Made by a program: the position numbers and the translations under genes. The notes beneath the pieces are model-generated. The model did no database searches. It was given only the letters and a program-made list of their open reading frames with translations, and had not been told where the DNA came from. Below, in pieces: positions 1-7,787 of a stretch of 38,321 nt of DNA. The first letter of the stretch is position 1; each line of letters starts with the position of its first letter. Source of the DNA: Bacteroidales bacterium (lineage in GTDB: Bacteria > Bacteroidota > Bacteroidia > Bacteroidales > VadinHA17); contig JAAZAP010000183.1 in the NCBI GenBank assembly GCA_012514255.1, positions 1 through 38,321 of the forward strand. The letters run 5' to 3'.

Positions 1-1
1 A

Positions 2-562
2 AGCATAACCGTTGACGTGAGGTCATACTGGCCGAACGACTATGGTCTCTATTGCATGGCAGGCAATGTCAATGAGTGGGTGCAGGATGTATACCGTCCG
101 CTCTCATCGGAAGATGTTGATATGTTCAACCCGTTCAGGGGCAATGTCTTCACTGACCTCAGGCGTGATGCCAACGGTATGGTGGTGGAGAAGGACAGGC
201 TGGGCCGGCTTCAGATTGACACTGTCAAACCGGAAGATGTTGCAGACAGGTACAACTATCAGAAAGCCGATTACAGGAATTACCTTGATGGCGACGTAAT
301 CTCAAGTATCTCCTCCAGCCTTGAATGGTCAGGCAATGCTGACCTGCCGCAGACAGAGAGGATGTATTCACAGAACGAGATTGATAATGACTATGTGACC
401 CTTATTAATGACAGGGCCAGGGTCATCAAGGGAGGATCATGGAAAGACAGGGCTTACTGGCTCAATCCCTCCACCCGCCGGTATCTTGACCAGGAAGCAT
501 CACGTGACGACCTTGGTTTCAGGTGTGCAATGATAAGGGTAGGAAGCCCGGCAGGACTATAA
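2..562 (+). CDS. gldJ: Gliding motility lipoprotein GldJ, C-terminal part (5' end outside window)
   Basis: The reading frame is open from base 2, so only the C-terminal ~187 residues are present; a GTG at 17 is an internal valine, not the start. GldJ is an outer-membrane lipoprotein needed for the gliding motor and for stability of type IX secretion components in Bacteroidota. The fragment shows the formylglycine-generating-enzyme (SUMF1) type fold: YGLYCMAGNVNEWV near its start, RVIKGGSWKDRAYWL and DLGFRCA near its end. The segment between them, with FRGNVF and YLDGD, is what separates GldJ from GldK and generic sulfatase-modifying proteins. Catalytic cysteines of true formylglycine enzymes are not seen in this part. 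It is followed by a terminator and murF, the order I know from flavobacterial gldJ loci. Family assignment is strong; function in this organism is inferred. Confidence 0.9.
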   Translation, partial: SITVDVRSYWPNDYGLYCMAGNVNEWVQDVYRPLSSEDVDMFNPFRGNVFTDLRRDANGMVVEKDRLGRLQIDTVKPEDVADRYNYQKADYRNYLDGDVISSISSSLEWSGNADLPQTERMYSQNEIDNDYVTLINDRARVIKGGSWKDRAYWLNPSTRRYLDQEASRDDLGFRCAMIRVGSPAGL

Positions 563-585
563 TAATATTTAACGAGTGAAGAATA

Positions 586-620
586 AAGCCTCATTATTAA
601 GAGTAATGGGGCTTCTTTTT
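586..620 (+). terminator. Intrinsic terminator after gldJ
   Basis: The arms AAGCCTCATTA (586-596) and TAATGGGGCTT (604-614) form an 11-bp stem with one G-U pair and a 7-nt loop. CTTTTT (615-620) follows at once. It ends 8 bases before the murF start, so murF would need read-through or its own promoter; I see no TAnnTTTG box in the short gap. Confidence 0.8.
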
Positions 621-628
621 AAATTGTC

Positions 629-1921
629 ATGGAGATTGAGAGATTATATGCGCTGTACCGCAACTCGGCAGGGGTTACAACGGATTCAAGAACTATCAGC
701 AAGGGTGAGATCTTCTTTGCACTCAAAGGCCCTGCCCATGACGGCAACAGGCATGCCGTGGCTGCTCTCGAGGCCGGAGCTCTGGCAGCAGTGGTTGATG
801 ATCAGTCACTGAGTGGTGAGAGGATTATTGTTGTTGACAATGTCCTTGCCACCATGTCTGCACTGGCGGCATGCCACCGTCGCAGGCTACCCATGCCGGT
901 CATAGGAATCACCGGCTCCAATGGCAAGACAACAACCAAGGAGTTGCTGGCTGCGGTACTGTCAAGGAAAGGAAGGGTGCACAGCACACCCGGCAATCTC
1001 AATAATCACATAGGTGTGCCCCTGACCCTCCTCAGTGCCCCTGATGATGTGGCTTTCCTCGTAGTAGAGATGGGCGCCAACCATCCGGGAGAGATAGCCG
1101 CTCTCTGCAGGACGGCCATGCCCACCCATGGTATTATCACCAATATTGGAACAGCACATATTGAGGGCTTCGGTTCATTTGAAAACGTCATTAAGGCAAA
1201 GAGTGAGCTCTATCAGTGGCTCAGGGAAAACGGGGGGACAATCATCTTTAACGACAATAATGCTGTTCTTAAGGAGATCAGCGGTGGCATCAGCAACCTG
1301 GTACCCTACTCATTGCCCGGCGGCCATAGTCTCAGTGCAGAGCCCTGTGAGCATGACGGGATGCTGCTCAGGGTCAGGGCGGAGATTGACGGTGTCACTT
1401 ACAAATTTTCAACGGGACTGTTTGGTACCTATAATATTGATAATGTAAGGTCAGCCATGGCTGCGGGACTCTACTTTGGCGTTACTGAAGAGGATATTAT
1501 TGAGGCAATCTCGTCATATGTTCCGGCGAACAACCGTTCACAGGTTACCGAGACTGGCAGAAACATCGTCATCTGTGATGCCTACAATGCCAATCCTTCA
1601 AGCATGGGGAAGGCCATAAGTTCGTTTGCGGCGCTGAAATCAGAAAGAAAGATGGTAATTCTTGGTGATATGCTTGAGCTGGGCAGCGAGACTGTTCCTG
1701 GCCACAGCGCGGTCATCAGACAACTCAGGCAGATGGATGATGTGAAGGCAGTGCTCATAGGGCCGCATTTCAGGGAGGCCGCTGCCGGATTTCCCGCGAA
1801 GCTCTTCGGGTCATCAGAGGCCGCTGCTGAATGGCTGAGGTCAGAGAATCCTGAGGGGTATACAATACTGGTGAAAGGCTCCAGGGGGATGATGCTTGAA
1901 AAAGTATATCCTTTACTCTGA
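629..1921 (+). CDS. murF: UDP-N-acetylmuramoyl-tripeptide--D-alanyl-D-alanine ligase MurF
   Basis: This cytoplasmic ATP-dependent ligase adds D-Ala-D-Ala to the UDP-MurNAc-tripeptide, the last soluble step of peptidoglycan precursor synthesis. The 430-residue protein has the normal length. It shows the N-terminal substrate domain (TTDSRTISKGEIFFALKG), the Mur-ligase P-loop GITGSNGKTTTKE (residues ~93-105), NLNNHIGVPLTLL, VVEMGANHPGEI, TNIGTAHIEGFGS, and the C-terminal domain with DAYNANPSSM and ILGDMLELG. Its 3' end overlaps the 3' end of the convergent metallophosphoesterase gene by 9 bases, leaving no room for a terminator between them. Confidence 0.97.
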   Translation: MEIERLYALYRNSAGVTTDSRTISKGEIFFALKGPAHDGNRHAVAALEAGALAAVVDDQSLSGERIIVVDNVLATMSALAACHRRRLPMPVIGITGSNGKTTTKELLAAVLSRKGRVHSTPGNLNNHIGVPLTLLSAPDDVAFLVVEMGANHPGEIAALCRTAMPTHGIITNIGTAHIEGFGSFENVIKAKSELYQWLRENGGTIIFNDNNAVLKEISGGISNLVPYSLPGGHSLSAEPCEHDGMLLRVRAEIDGVTYKFSTGLFGTYNIDNVRSAMAAGLYFGVTEEDIIEAISSYVPANNRSQVTETGRNIVICDAYNANPSSMGKAISSFAALKSERKMVILGDMLELGSETVPGHSAVIRQLRQMDDVKAVLIGPHFREAAAGFPAKLFGSSEAAAEWLRSENPEGYTILVKGSRGMMLEKVYPLL

Positions 1922-3079
1922 TTTTCCTGTAAGTGTTATTGAAAGTATCTCGGGCCTGGTACCGATGCGCATCCGCGGACCCCATATGCCAAAGCCTGAA
2001 GAGACTATTACCCGGGTTTTTCCAAACATCTTCTGTCCGTGACCAAGCTCGAAGAGCCTGTCAGTGATCAGGTTGAGAGGCCACATCTGCCCGTTGTGCG
2101 TATGCCCTGACAGCTGCAGGTCCACCGGAGTGTCTGATAAAGCAGACAAATCATATGGCTGGTGGTCAAGCAGTATCACCGGCAAGTCGGGGTCAGTGGA
2201 GGCAAGCAGCTCTTCCAGTGGAGCACGGCTTCTTCCCGGCGTACTCATGGCTGTCCGGTCAGTACGGCCGATCAGCTGAATCCCGTTTTCCAGCCTGACC
2301 ACCTCATCTGTCAATACTCTTATTCCCTTGCTTTCGATATAAGGCAGTGATTTTCGCAGGTCGCCGATGAACTCATGATTACCGGTGATGGCAAAGCTGC
2401 CATATTTCATGGCAGGAAGTCTGAGATATGACAGCAGGTCGTCACGGATTACCGGACCCATGCTGCCGTCAATAAGATCGCCCAGAAAGAGTACCATGTC
2501 AGGATTCTCGCTGCTGATCATTTCGGAGAGGTGGTTCATGCTTCGTTTACGGATAATACTTCCCAGATGTATGTCTGAGACAGCCACAATCTTCATGGGA
2601 TTGTCACCGGAGGCAAAAGTTTTGTCTGTCCGGATATCGTATTTCCTTGTCACCGGGCTGACAGCGTTGACGAAACCTGTAATTATCAGTAGAATGATTC
2701 CGGCGGTAACGACGAAGAAGATCCACAGTCTCAGTTTGGGAATCGTTTCAGCGGGGATGAGGTGAAACGGTTTCTGGAGTAGCAGCAGTATATCTGCTGC
2801 CAGCCAGGCCAGGAAGCCATAGAGCATGAATCCCATCCAGAATCCGCCTATGACGTTCAATATGTCAGTGAATACATTCGTGAATGTGTGTTCAAGGAAC
2901 CTGCCAAGCACGAAGGTTGATGCAAGGGCAATGAAAATCACGCTGTACCATGTTGTGTCTATTCCGGCTCCGGAGAGAGCCCGTCGTCCTTTAAGCCACA
3001 GGTAGAGATTCGTAAGGATATAAACGGTAAGCGCTACCGCCAGGAATATAGCCATTTGTTGTCTTCTGTTCAGGTCCAC
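1913..3079 (-). CDS. Membrane-anchored metallophosphoesterase (calcineurin-like, YkuE type)
   Basis: A 388-residue protein. The N-terminal ~140 residues hold about four membrane segments (near residues 9-29, 43-60, 75-98 and 118-140). The rest is a calcineurin-like phosphoesterase with AVSDIHLGS, FLGDLIDG, ITGNHEF and LSGHTHNGQMWP, the full set of two-metal ligands. Relatives include B. subtilis YkuE, a Tat-exported enzyme, and UDP-diacylglucosamine hydrolase-like proteins, but the substrate here is unknown. The furthest start is GTG at 3079, overlapping the upstream glycosyltransferase by 10 bases; an ATG at 3055 (MAIFLAV) is a fair alternative giving 380 residues. It is the last gene of a minus-strand run that includes a glycosyltransferase and a lipid A-type acyltransferase, so an envelope lipid role is a reasonable inference. 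Confidence 0.85.
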   Translation of the reverse strand: MDLNRRQQMAIFLAVALTVYILTNLYLWLKGRRALSGAGIDTTWYSVIFIALASTFVLGRFLEHTFTNVFTDILNVIGGFWMGFMLYGFLAWLAADILLLLQKPFHLIPAETIPKLRLWIFFVVTAGIILLIITGFVNAVSPVTRKYDIRTDKTFASGDNPMKIVAVSDIHLGSIIRKRSMNHLSEMISSENPDMVLFLGDLIDGSMGPVIRDDLLSYLRLPAMKYGSFAITGNHEFIGDLRKSLPYIESKGIRVLTDEVVRLENGIQLIGRTDRTAMSTPGRSRAPLEELLASTDPDLPVILLDHQPYDLSALSDTPVDLQLSGHTHNGQMWPLNLITDRLFELGHGQKMFGKTRVIVSSGFGIWGPRMRIGTRPEILSITLTGKSE

Positions 3080-4095
3080 TTCAAACCGGAGAAATTTTTC
3101 CTTCCGCGTATATAATACTCAAAAAGGATGTATTTGTTCATCATGGTATGCGGTGTAAGAAAGATGCCGGCATTGGGGTTCAGTGTCCGGAAGGTCCTTA
3201 TGGCAGTCCGCTGCCTGCGGAAGTCCCGATGTGCCCTGACCACTGCTCCGGCTGCCTTTCTTCCCTGCCTGAACAGCAGCACCAGCCATGCGATGCCGTC
3301 AAGGAGTTGCCTGGCCATGAGGGTTCTGTGCAGGTGCTTGTCTGGCAGGTTCTTGGCCAGCATGATAAGGCTGTTACGGAAGTTGTAGTAGATTTTTGAA
3401 GGCGAACCGTACCCGAGTGTGCCGCCTCCCACATGTTTAACCACTGAATGGGGGAAGTAACAAACTGAATACCCGGCATTCTGTAACCTCCAGCAGAGAT
3501 CTATCTCTTCCATATGGACGAAAAATGACTCATCGAAGCCGTCGCACTGGTTGAAGGCTGTACACCTGACCGCCATGCATGAGCCTGATGCCCAGAATAT
3601 TTCCCTGGTATCATCATACTGTCCATGGTCCTCTTCCAGTGTATCGAAAATACGTCCCCGGCAGAAGGGGTATCCCAGACGGTCAATATAACCTCCGGCT
3701 GCCCCTGCATACTCAAATGATAAAGGATTGGAGTATGACCTTATCTTCGGCTGGCATGCTCCTATATCAGGGTGCATCTCCATAAAGGTTATCAGTTTCT
3801 CCGCCCAGCCAGGCTCAACCTGGACATCAGAATTGAGGAGGATATAATATTCGGCTTCCACCTGACTCAGGGCCCTGTTATAACCACCGGCATATCCATA
3901 ATTGCTGTCAAGCCTGACGACTCGTACCTCCGGATGATTCCTGGTCACCCAATCCACAGAGTCATCCTCCGACCCGTTGTCGGCAATAATCACTTCCGTG
4001 TCAGGAGAGAGGGTATTAATGACCACCTCAGGCAGGAACTGCTCAAGGAAAGCCCTCCCATTCCAATTGAGTATGACCACTGCTGTTTTAGTCAT
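3070..4095 (-). CDS. Glycosyltransferase family 2 (WbbL/rhamnosyltransferase-like)
   Basis: A 341-residue GT-A fold enzyme that should move a sugar from a nucleotide donor to an envelope glycan. Visible motifs are VVILNWNGRAFLEQFLP at the N-terminus, EVIIADNGSEDDSVDW, YGYAGGYNRAL, LLNSDVQVEPGW at the metal-binding position, ASGSCMAVRC and the catalytic-region HMEEIDLCWRLQNAGY. A C-terminal amphipathic/hydrophobic stretch (near 265-285) suggests membrane association. It lies head-to-tail with an LpxL-type acyltransferase upstream (8-base overlap) and the metallophosphoesterase downstream (10-base overlap). Donor and acceptor cannot be read from the sequence. Confidence 0.92.
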   Translation of the reverse strand: MTKTAVVILNWNGRAFLEQFLPEVVINTLSPDTEVIIADNGSEDDSVDWVTRNHPEVRVVRLDSNYGYAGGYNRALSQVEAEYYILLNSDVQVEPGWAEKLITFMEMHPDIGACQPKIRSYSNPLSFEYAGAAGGYIDRLGYPFCRGRIFDTLEEDHGQYDDTREIFWASGSCMAVRCTAFNQCDGFDESFFVHMEEIDLCWRLQNAGYSVCYFPHSVVKHVGGGTLGYGSPSKIYYNFRNSLIMLAKNLPDKHLHRTLMARQLLDGIAWLVLLFRQGRKAAGAVVRAHRDFRRQRTAIRTFRTLNPNAGIFLTPHTMMNKYILFEYYIRGRKNFSGLKWT

Positions 4096-4972
4096 TTGTT
4101 ACAGGTCTTTTGTATTTCCAGCGGCGGTGTGACCAGAGCCAGTACTCCGGCTGAGCCCTGATTGTTTCTTCGAGCATGGCAGCATAGCGGGCGGTGATGG
4201 CGTTGTGCTCCTCCGCCGACGGATTTTCCGAGATAAGGCTGTATTCGAGTTCATAAAACCCTCTCTTTTTCTTAATGATCTTAATATAGATCACTGGTGA
4301 GTTGTACTTTACTGCCATCTTCTCCGCGCCCCTGTAGAAAGCGGTATCCTGGTTGAGGAAGGTGGTCCAGTATGCATTGTCATCAGGAGGGGGAGTCTGG
4401 TCTGCAATGAAGCCTGACATGGTTAGTACCTTTTCGTTCCTACACCTGACGAGGTCTCTCACAATATGGTTCATTGGCGTGGCCCATACGCCGAACCGTG
4501 TTCTTATGTTCAGTAGAAAACTGTCAAAATCCTTATCTTTCAGCGGTTTGTAGATAGTGATGATGCGGTGTTGCGAAGAGAGCTGCAATGAGGAGTACCA
4601 CTCCCAGTTGTTGTAATGGCTGCCCAGGGCCACCACATCACGTCCCTCGCTGTAGTATCTGTCAGCAAGTGAGGTGTCAGGGGCAAAGAACCTTTTGCTG
4701 ATCTGTTCAGGGGACATGCGCATGGCCTTGAGTGTCTCCATAATCATGTCTGTCAGATGCCTGTAGAATTTTCTGGCTATCCTGTCACGCTCCTTCTGGC
4801 TTTTTTCAGGGAATGCGTTCCTGAGATTCATTTCCACCACCTTTCTGCGGTAACGGATAACATGATAGAAAAGTGGCCAGAGCAGGTCTGACAGCATATG
4901 CAGCCCCCTCATCGGGAGCAGGGTGATGGTTCGGCTGAATGCTACGAAAATATAGTATCCGGTCCGTTTCAT
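4088..4972 (-). CDS. LpxL/HtrB-family lysophospholipid (lipid A-type) acyltransferase
   Basis: A 294-residue inner-membrane acyltransferase of the LpxL/LpxM family, which moves acyl chains from acyl-ACP to lipid A precursors. There is one N-terminal hydrophobic stretch, then a basic segment (RYRRKVVEMNLRNAFPEKS) typical of the family. The catalytic H-x4-E is at residues 119-124 (GSHYNNWEW), and GFIADQTPP and ADQ-type motifs with FYRGAEKMAVKYNSPVIYI follow. The ATG at 4972 overlaps the mtaB stop as ATGA, so translation is likely coupled. Bacteroidota often carry several such paralogues, so which acyl position it serves is open. Confidence 0.88.
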   Translation of the reverse strand: MKRTGYYIFVAFSRTITLLPMRGLHMLSDLLWPLFYHVIRYRRKVVEMNLRNAFPEKSQKERDRIARKFYRHLTDMIMETLKAMRMSPEQISKRFFAPDTSLADRYYSEGRDVVALGSHYNNWEWYSSLQLSSQHRIITIYKPLKDKDFDSFLLNIRTRFGVWATPMNHIVRDLVRCRNEKVLTMSGFIADQTPPPDDNAYWTTFLNQDTAFYRGAEKMAVKYNSPVIYIKIIKKKRGFYELEYSLISENPSAEEHNAITARYAAMLEETIRAQPEYWLWSHRRWKYKRPVTND

Positions 4973-6276
4973 AGTGCTCTTCTGTCTGTCAGTTCTCCAT
5001 TCATTGATGCATCATCGCGAAGCGTTGTCAGCCTTACCTGCCTTATTGATCCTGGTAGTCCTTTCTCCCATGGTATCATCACTCTTATATAGTTTCCAGT
5101 CAGCCCGGCCACCATACCGTCAGGGCCTCTCTTTTCCAGCAGCACGTCATGCACTGTGCCCAGGGCGTTGCGCATGAACTGTATGCGCCGGCTTTCCGAG
5201 AGTTTAATAAGTTGCCTGCTTCTTTTCTCCTTCTCCTGTTTGCTCACTCTCCCGGGCATGCCTGCTGCCGGTGTGCCGGGGCGGGGTGAGAAAGCAAAGA
5301 TGTGGAGGTAGGAGAGTGGCAGGCTCTCAAGGAAGCTGTACGTGTCCGCATGATCCTCCTCAGTCTCGCCCGGGAAACCGACAATCACATCGGCTCCTAT
5401 CCCGGCGTGAGGCAGCTTTTCCCTGATGCTTAGCACCCTGTCACGAAAAACCTCCCTCCGGTACCGGCGTCTCATCAGGCCCAGTATCCTGTCACTGCCG
5501 CTCTGCAAAGGCATATGAATATGGGGTAGAAGAACCTTCCCGGAAGCCATCAGGTCAAGGATGGGATCAGTCATAAGATTGGGTTCAATGGATGACAGGC
5601 GGAGTCTTTGCAATCCCTCAACCCTGACAAGTTCCATCAGCAGTTGCTCCAGTGTCTCCCCGGTGCTCTTCCCGAAGTCGCCCACGTTGACTCCTGTCAT
5701 GACGATCTCTTTTACGCCGGATTCAACTATCTCTCTTGCTTCTGATACAACACTGGCAATGGGCGGGTTTCTGCTATCACCTCTGGCAAGAGGAACGGTG
5801 CAGTATGAGCAATGGTAATCGCACCCGTCCTGCACCTTCAGGAATGACCGGGTGCGTTCACCGGCTGACCATGATGAGATGAAATCCCCGGTATCAATTC
5901 TTTCGCAGGAGTGAATCTCAGGCGGAGTATGTTTCTCAATATTGTCAATATAGGAGGCAATATCGAACTTTTCGTATGTTCCAAGGACCAGGTCCACCCC
6001 TTCGATGGCGGCTGCCTCCTCCTGTCTGAGCTGGGCATAACAGCCCATCACGGCGATGAAGGCGTCAGGATTGCGATGGATGAACTTCCTCACTGCCTGG
6101 CGGCATTTGCGGTCAGCAGCATCAGTGACGGTGCATGTGTTGATAACGTATATGTCAGCATGACTGTTGGCCGACACCCTTTCGAACTTCTCTTCCGGAA
6201 AGGTACGGGCAATAGTGGAAGTTTCGGCAAAATTAAGTTTGCATCCCAGTGTATGAAACGCTACTTTTCTCTTCAA
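4969..6276 (-). CDS. mtaB: tRNA (N6-threonylcarbamoyladenosine(37)-C2)-methylthiotransferase MtaB
   Basis: A radical-SAM methylthiotransferase that turns t6A37 of tRNA into ms2t6A, which steadies codon-anticodon pairing. The 435-residue protein has the N-terminal MTTase domain starting FHTLGCKLNFAET, with cluster cysteines C12, C48 and C79. The radical-SAM motif C152-x3-C156-x2-C159 (GCDYHCSYC) follows, then GADVIVGFPGETEEDH and a C-terminal TRAM-like region. The GCKLNFAE opening separates MtaB from MiaB and RimO. The start is TTG at 6276: no ATG or GTG lies between the in-frame stop at 6325-6327 and this codon, and alignment to the family leaves no room for a later start. The 3' end overlaps the acyltransferase ATG. 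Confidence 0.94.
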   Translation of the reverse strand: MKRKVAFHTLGCKLNFAETSTIARTFPEEKFERVSANSHADIYVINTCTVTDAADRKCRQAVRKFIHRNPDAFIAVMGCYAQLRQEEAAAIEGVDLVLGTYEKFDIASYIDNIEKHTPPEIHSCERIDTGDFISSWSAGERTRSFLKVQDGCDYHCSYCTVPLARGDSRNPPIASVVSEAREIVESGVKEIVMTGVNVGDFGKSTGETLEQLLMELVRVEGLQRLRLSSIEPNLMTDPILDLMASGKVLLPHIHMPLQSGSDRILGLMRRRYRREVFRDRVLSIREKLPHAGIGADVIVGFPGETEEDHADTYSFLESLPLSYLHIFAFSPRPGTPAAGMPGRVSKQEKEKRSRQLIKLSESRRIQFMRNALGTVHDVLLEKRGPDGMVAGLTGNYIRVMIPWEKGLPGSIRQVRLTTLRDDASMNGELTDRRAL

Positions 6277-6324
6277 GACAACACGGTTACTGTTCCGGCT
6301 GTAAAAATAGTCAAAAAAGCCGGT

Positions 6325-7662
6325 CTAAAGCAGTCTGCTTGCCAGTTCGGCCAGGAAGCTCCTTTCCCCTTTTACCAGGTGCACATGTGCGAACAGATCA
6401 AGCCCTTTCATCTTGTCTGACAGGTAACTAAGGCCGTTGGATCCGGAGTCGAGATAGGGTGAGTCAATCTGCTCTATGTCACCGGTAAAGACCATCTTGG
6501 TTCCTTCACCGGCCCTGGTGATGATGGTCTTCACCTCGTGCGGTGTCAGATTCTGTGCCTCATCCACTATAAAAAAGATGTTTGAAAGGCTTCGTCCCCT
6601 GATGTATGCCAGGGGTGTTATGACGAGCTTCTCATCCTTGATCATGTCATTGATACGTATGAATTCAGGGCTCTGGGCGCTGAAGCGGTGCTTGATGACC
6701 GTCAGGTTATCAAAGAGCGGCTGCATATAGGGGTCCATTTTTTCCTTCACATCGCCCGGCAGGAAACCCAGGTCGCGGTTGGCAAGAGGGACGATGGGTC
6801 TTGCCAGGAAGATCTGCTTGTAGCGCTTATGCTGGTGCAGTGCTGCTGCCAGTGCCAGGAGAGTCTTCCCCGTACCGGCCTTGCCAGTCAGTGAGATGAG
6901 CTGGATGTCCGGATTGCACAGGGCGTCAAGCGCGAAGGTCTGCTCCGCATTGCGGGGGTCAATGCCATAGGTGGTCTGCTTGAGCACCCTGACCAGCATC
7001 CTGGTGGCGGGATTGTAGTGCGCGAGTGCACTCGAATTGCTGTTGCGGAGAATATAGAAATGATGCCCCGGCTGAATGTCCTTCAACTTAAGCTCAGAGG
7101 CAGGGACACCGTCAACCTGCTCATACAGTTTGTTTATTATACCATGGTCAATGTTCTCAATGATCTTGATTCCCTTATACAGGTCGTCAAGGTTGGCCAC
7201 CTTGTCATTCTGGTAGTCTTCTGCCATAACACCCAGTGACTTGGCTTTCATCCTGAGGTTGATATCCTTGGTGATCAGTACAACCGAATTTTCCTTGTTC
7301 TCCTGTGTGATAAAGTCAGCTATTGCCAGTATACGATGATCCGGTGTTCTCTCGGGGAAAGATTCGGAGACCCGTTCGGAAAACTGTTTTCCTGTTTCTA
7401 TATGCAATGTACCCCTCTTGTCGCCAAGGGATATGTGACCGGTGAGCAGCATGTCACCGGCAATCTTGTCCAGTTCGCGGGTGAACTCCCGGGCATGGAA
7501 ATTAATCATGTCATTACCCCGCTTGAACTTGTCAAGCTCTTCCAGTACAACGATGGGTATGACCACATCGTTTTCCTCAAAATTATATATGCATGTGTAA
7601 TCATGCAGTAACACATTGGTGTCCAGAATAAAAATCTTCTTTTCCTTTTTCTTTTTCGCCAT
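6325..7662 (-). CDS. PhoH-family ATPase with N-terminal PIN domain
   Basis: A 445-residue cytoplasmic protein. Residues ~8-150 form a PIN ribonuclease domain (IFILDTNVLLHD, VVLEELDKFKRG, DHRILAIADF, LITKDINLRMKA). Residues ~230-445 form a PhoH ATPase with Walker A GKAGTGKT (residues ~260-267), LARPIVPL, Walker B FFIVDEAQ and FTGDIEQID. This PIN-PhoH pairing (PhoH2/YlaK type) is linked to RNA cleavage and unwinding in other bacteria. The frame stays open to 7776, but the ATG at 7662 (MAKKKKEKK) fits the family start and leaves a divergent promoter gap of 125 bases to folC. It lies 48 bases upstream of mtaB, perhaps co-transcribed. Confidence 0.93.
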   Translation of the reverse strand: MAKKKKEKKIFILDTNVLLHDYTCIYNFEENDVVIPIVVLEELDKFKRGNDMINFHAREFTRELDKIAGDMLLTGHISLGDKRGTLHIETGKQFSERVSESFPERTPDHRILAIADFITQENKENSVVLITKDINLRMKAKSLGVMAEDYQNDKVANLDDLYKGIKIIENIDHGIINKLYEQVDGVPASELKLKDIQPGHHFYILRNSNSSALAHYNPATRMLVRVLKQTTYGIDPRNAEQTFALDALCNPDIQLISLTGKAGTGKTLLALAAALHQHKRYKQIFLARPIVPLANRDLGFLPGDVKEKMDPYMQPLFDNLTVIKHRFSAQSPEFIRINDMIKDEKLVITPLAYIRGRSLSNIFFIVDEAQNLTPHEVKTIITRAGEGTKMVFTGDIEQIDSPYLDSGSNGLSYLSDKMKGLDLFAHVHLVKGERSFLAELASRLL

Positions 7663-7712
7663 AACAGATTTGTTTATAAGGGCAGCATCTCCGGCGCAGA
7701 TACCACCGGTGA

Positions 7713-7720
7713 CAAAGATA
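7713..7720 (-). promoter_or_regulatory. Possible -7 box for the PhoH gene
   Basis: On the minus strand this reads TATCTTTG, a match to the Bacteroidota TAnnTTTG -7 box, about 50 bases before the ATG at 7662. No clear TTG -33 partner is seen, so this is a weak call. Confidence 0.3.
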
Positions 7721-7732
7721 GCCCTGCGGATG

Positions 7733-7761
7733 TTGGGGGAGAAGCCCTTTTTGTAAATTTG
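7733..7761 (+). promoter_or_regulatory. Bacteroidota-type promoter for folC
   Basis: TTG (7733-7735) is followed after 18 bases by TAAATTTG (7754-7761), a full TAnnTTTG match. The leader to the folC ATG at 7788 is about 20 bases. The same TTG-N18-box spacing occurs before susC. Confidence 0.6.
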
Positions 7762-7787
7762 CAAACAACCGTACAAAGGTTATCAAC

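Noticed and set aside
6303..6319. 17-base stretch AAAAATAGTCAAAAAAG shared with the blaI promoter region (33222-33238)
   Set aside because: Mostly A-runs; it lacks the paired half-site here, so I treat it as low-complexity coincidence.
6295..6323. CCGGCT / AGCCGG hairpin between the PhoH gene and mtaB
   Set aside because: Only six pairs with a 17-nt loop and no T-run on the transcribed strand, so not a credible terminator.
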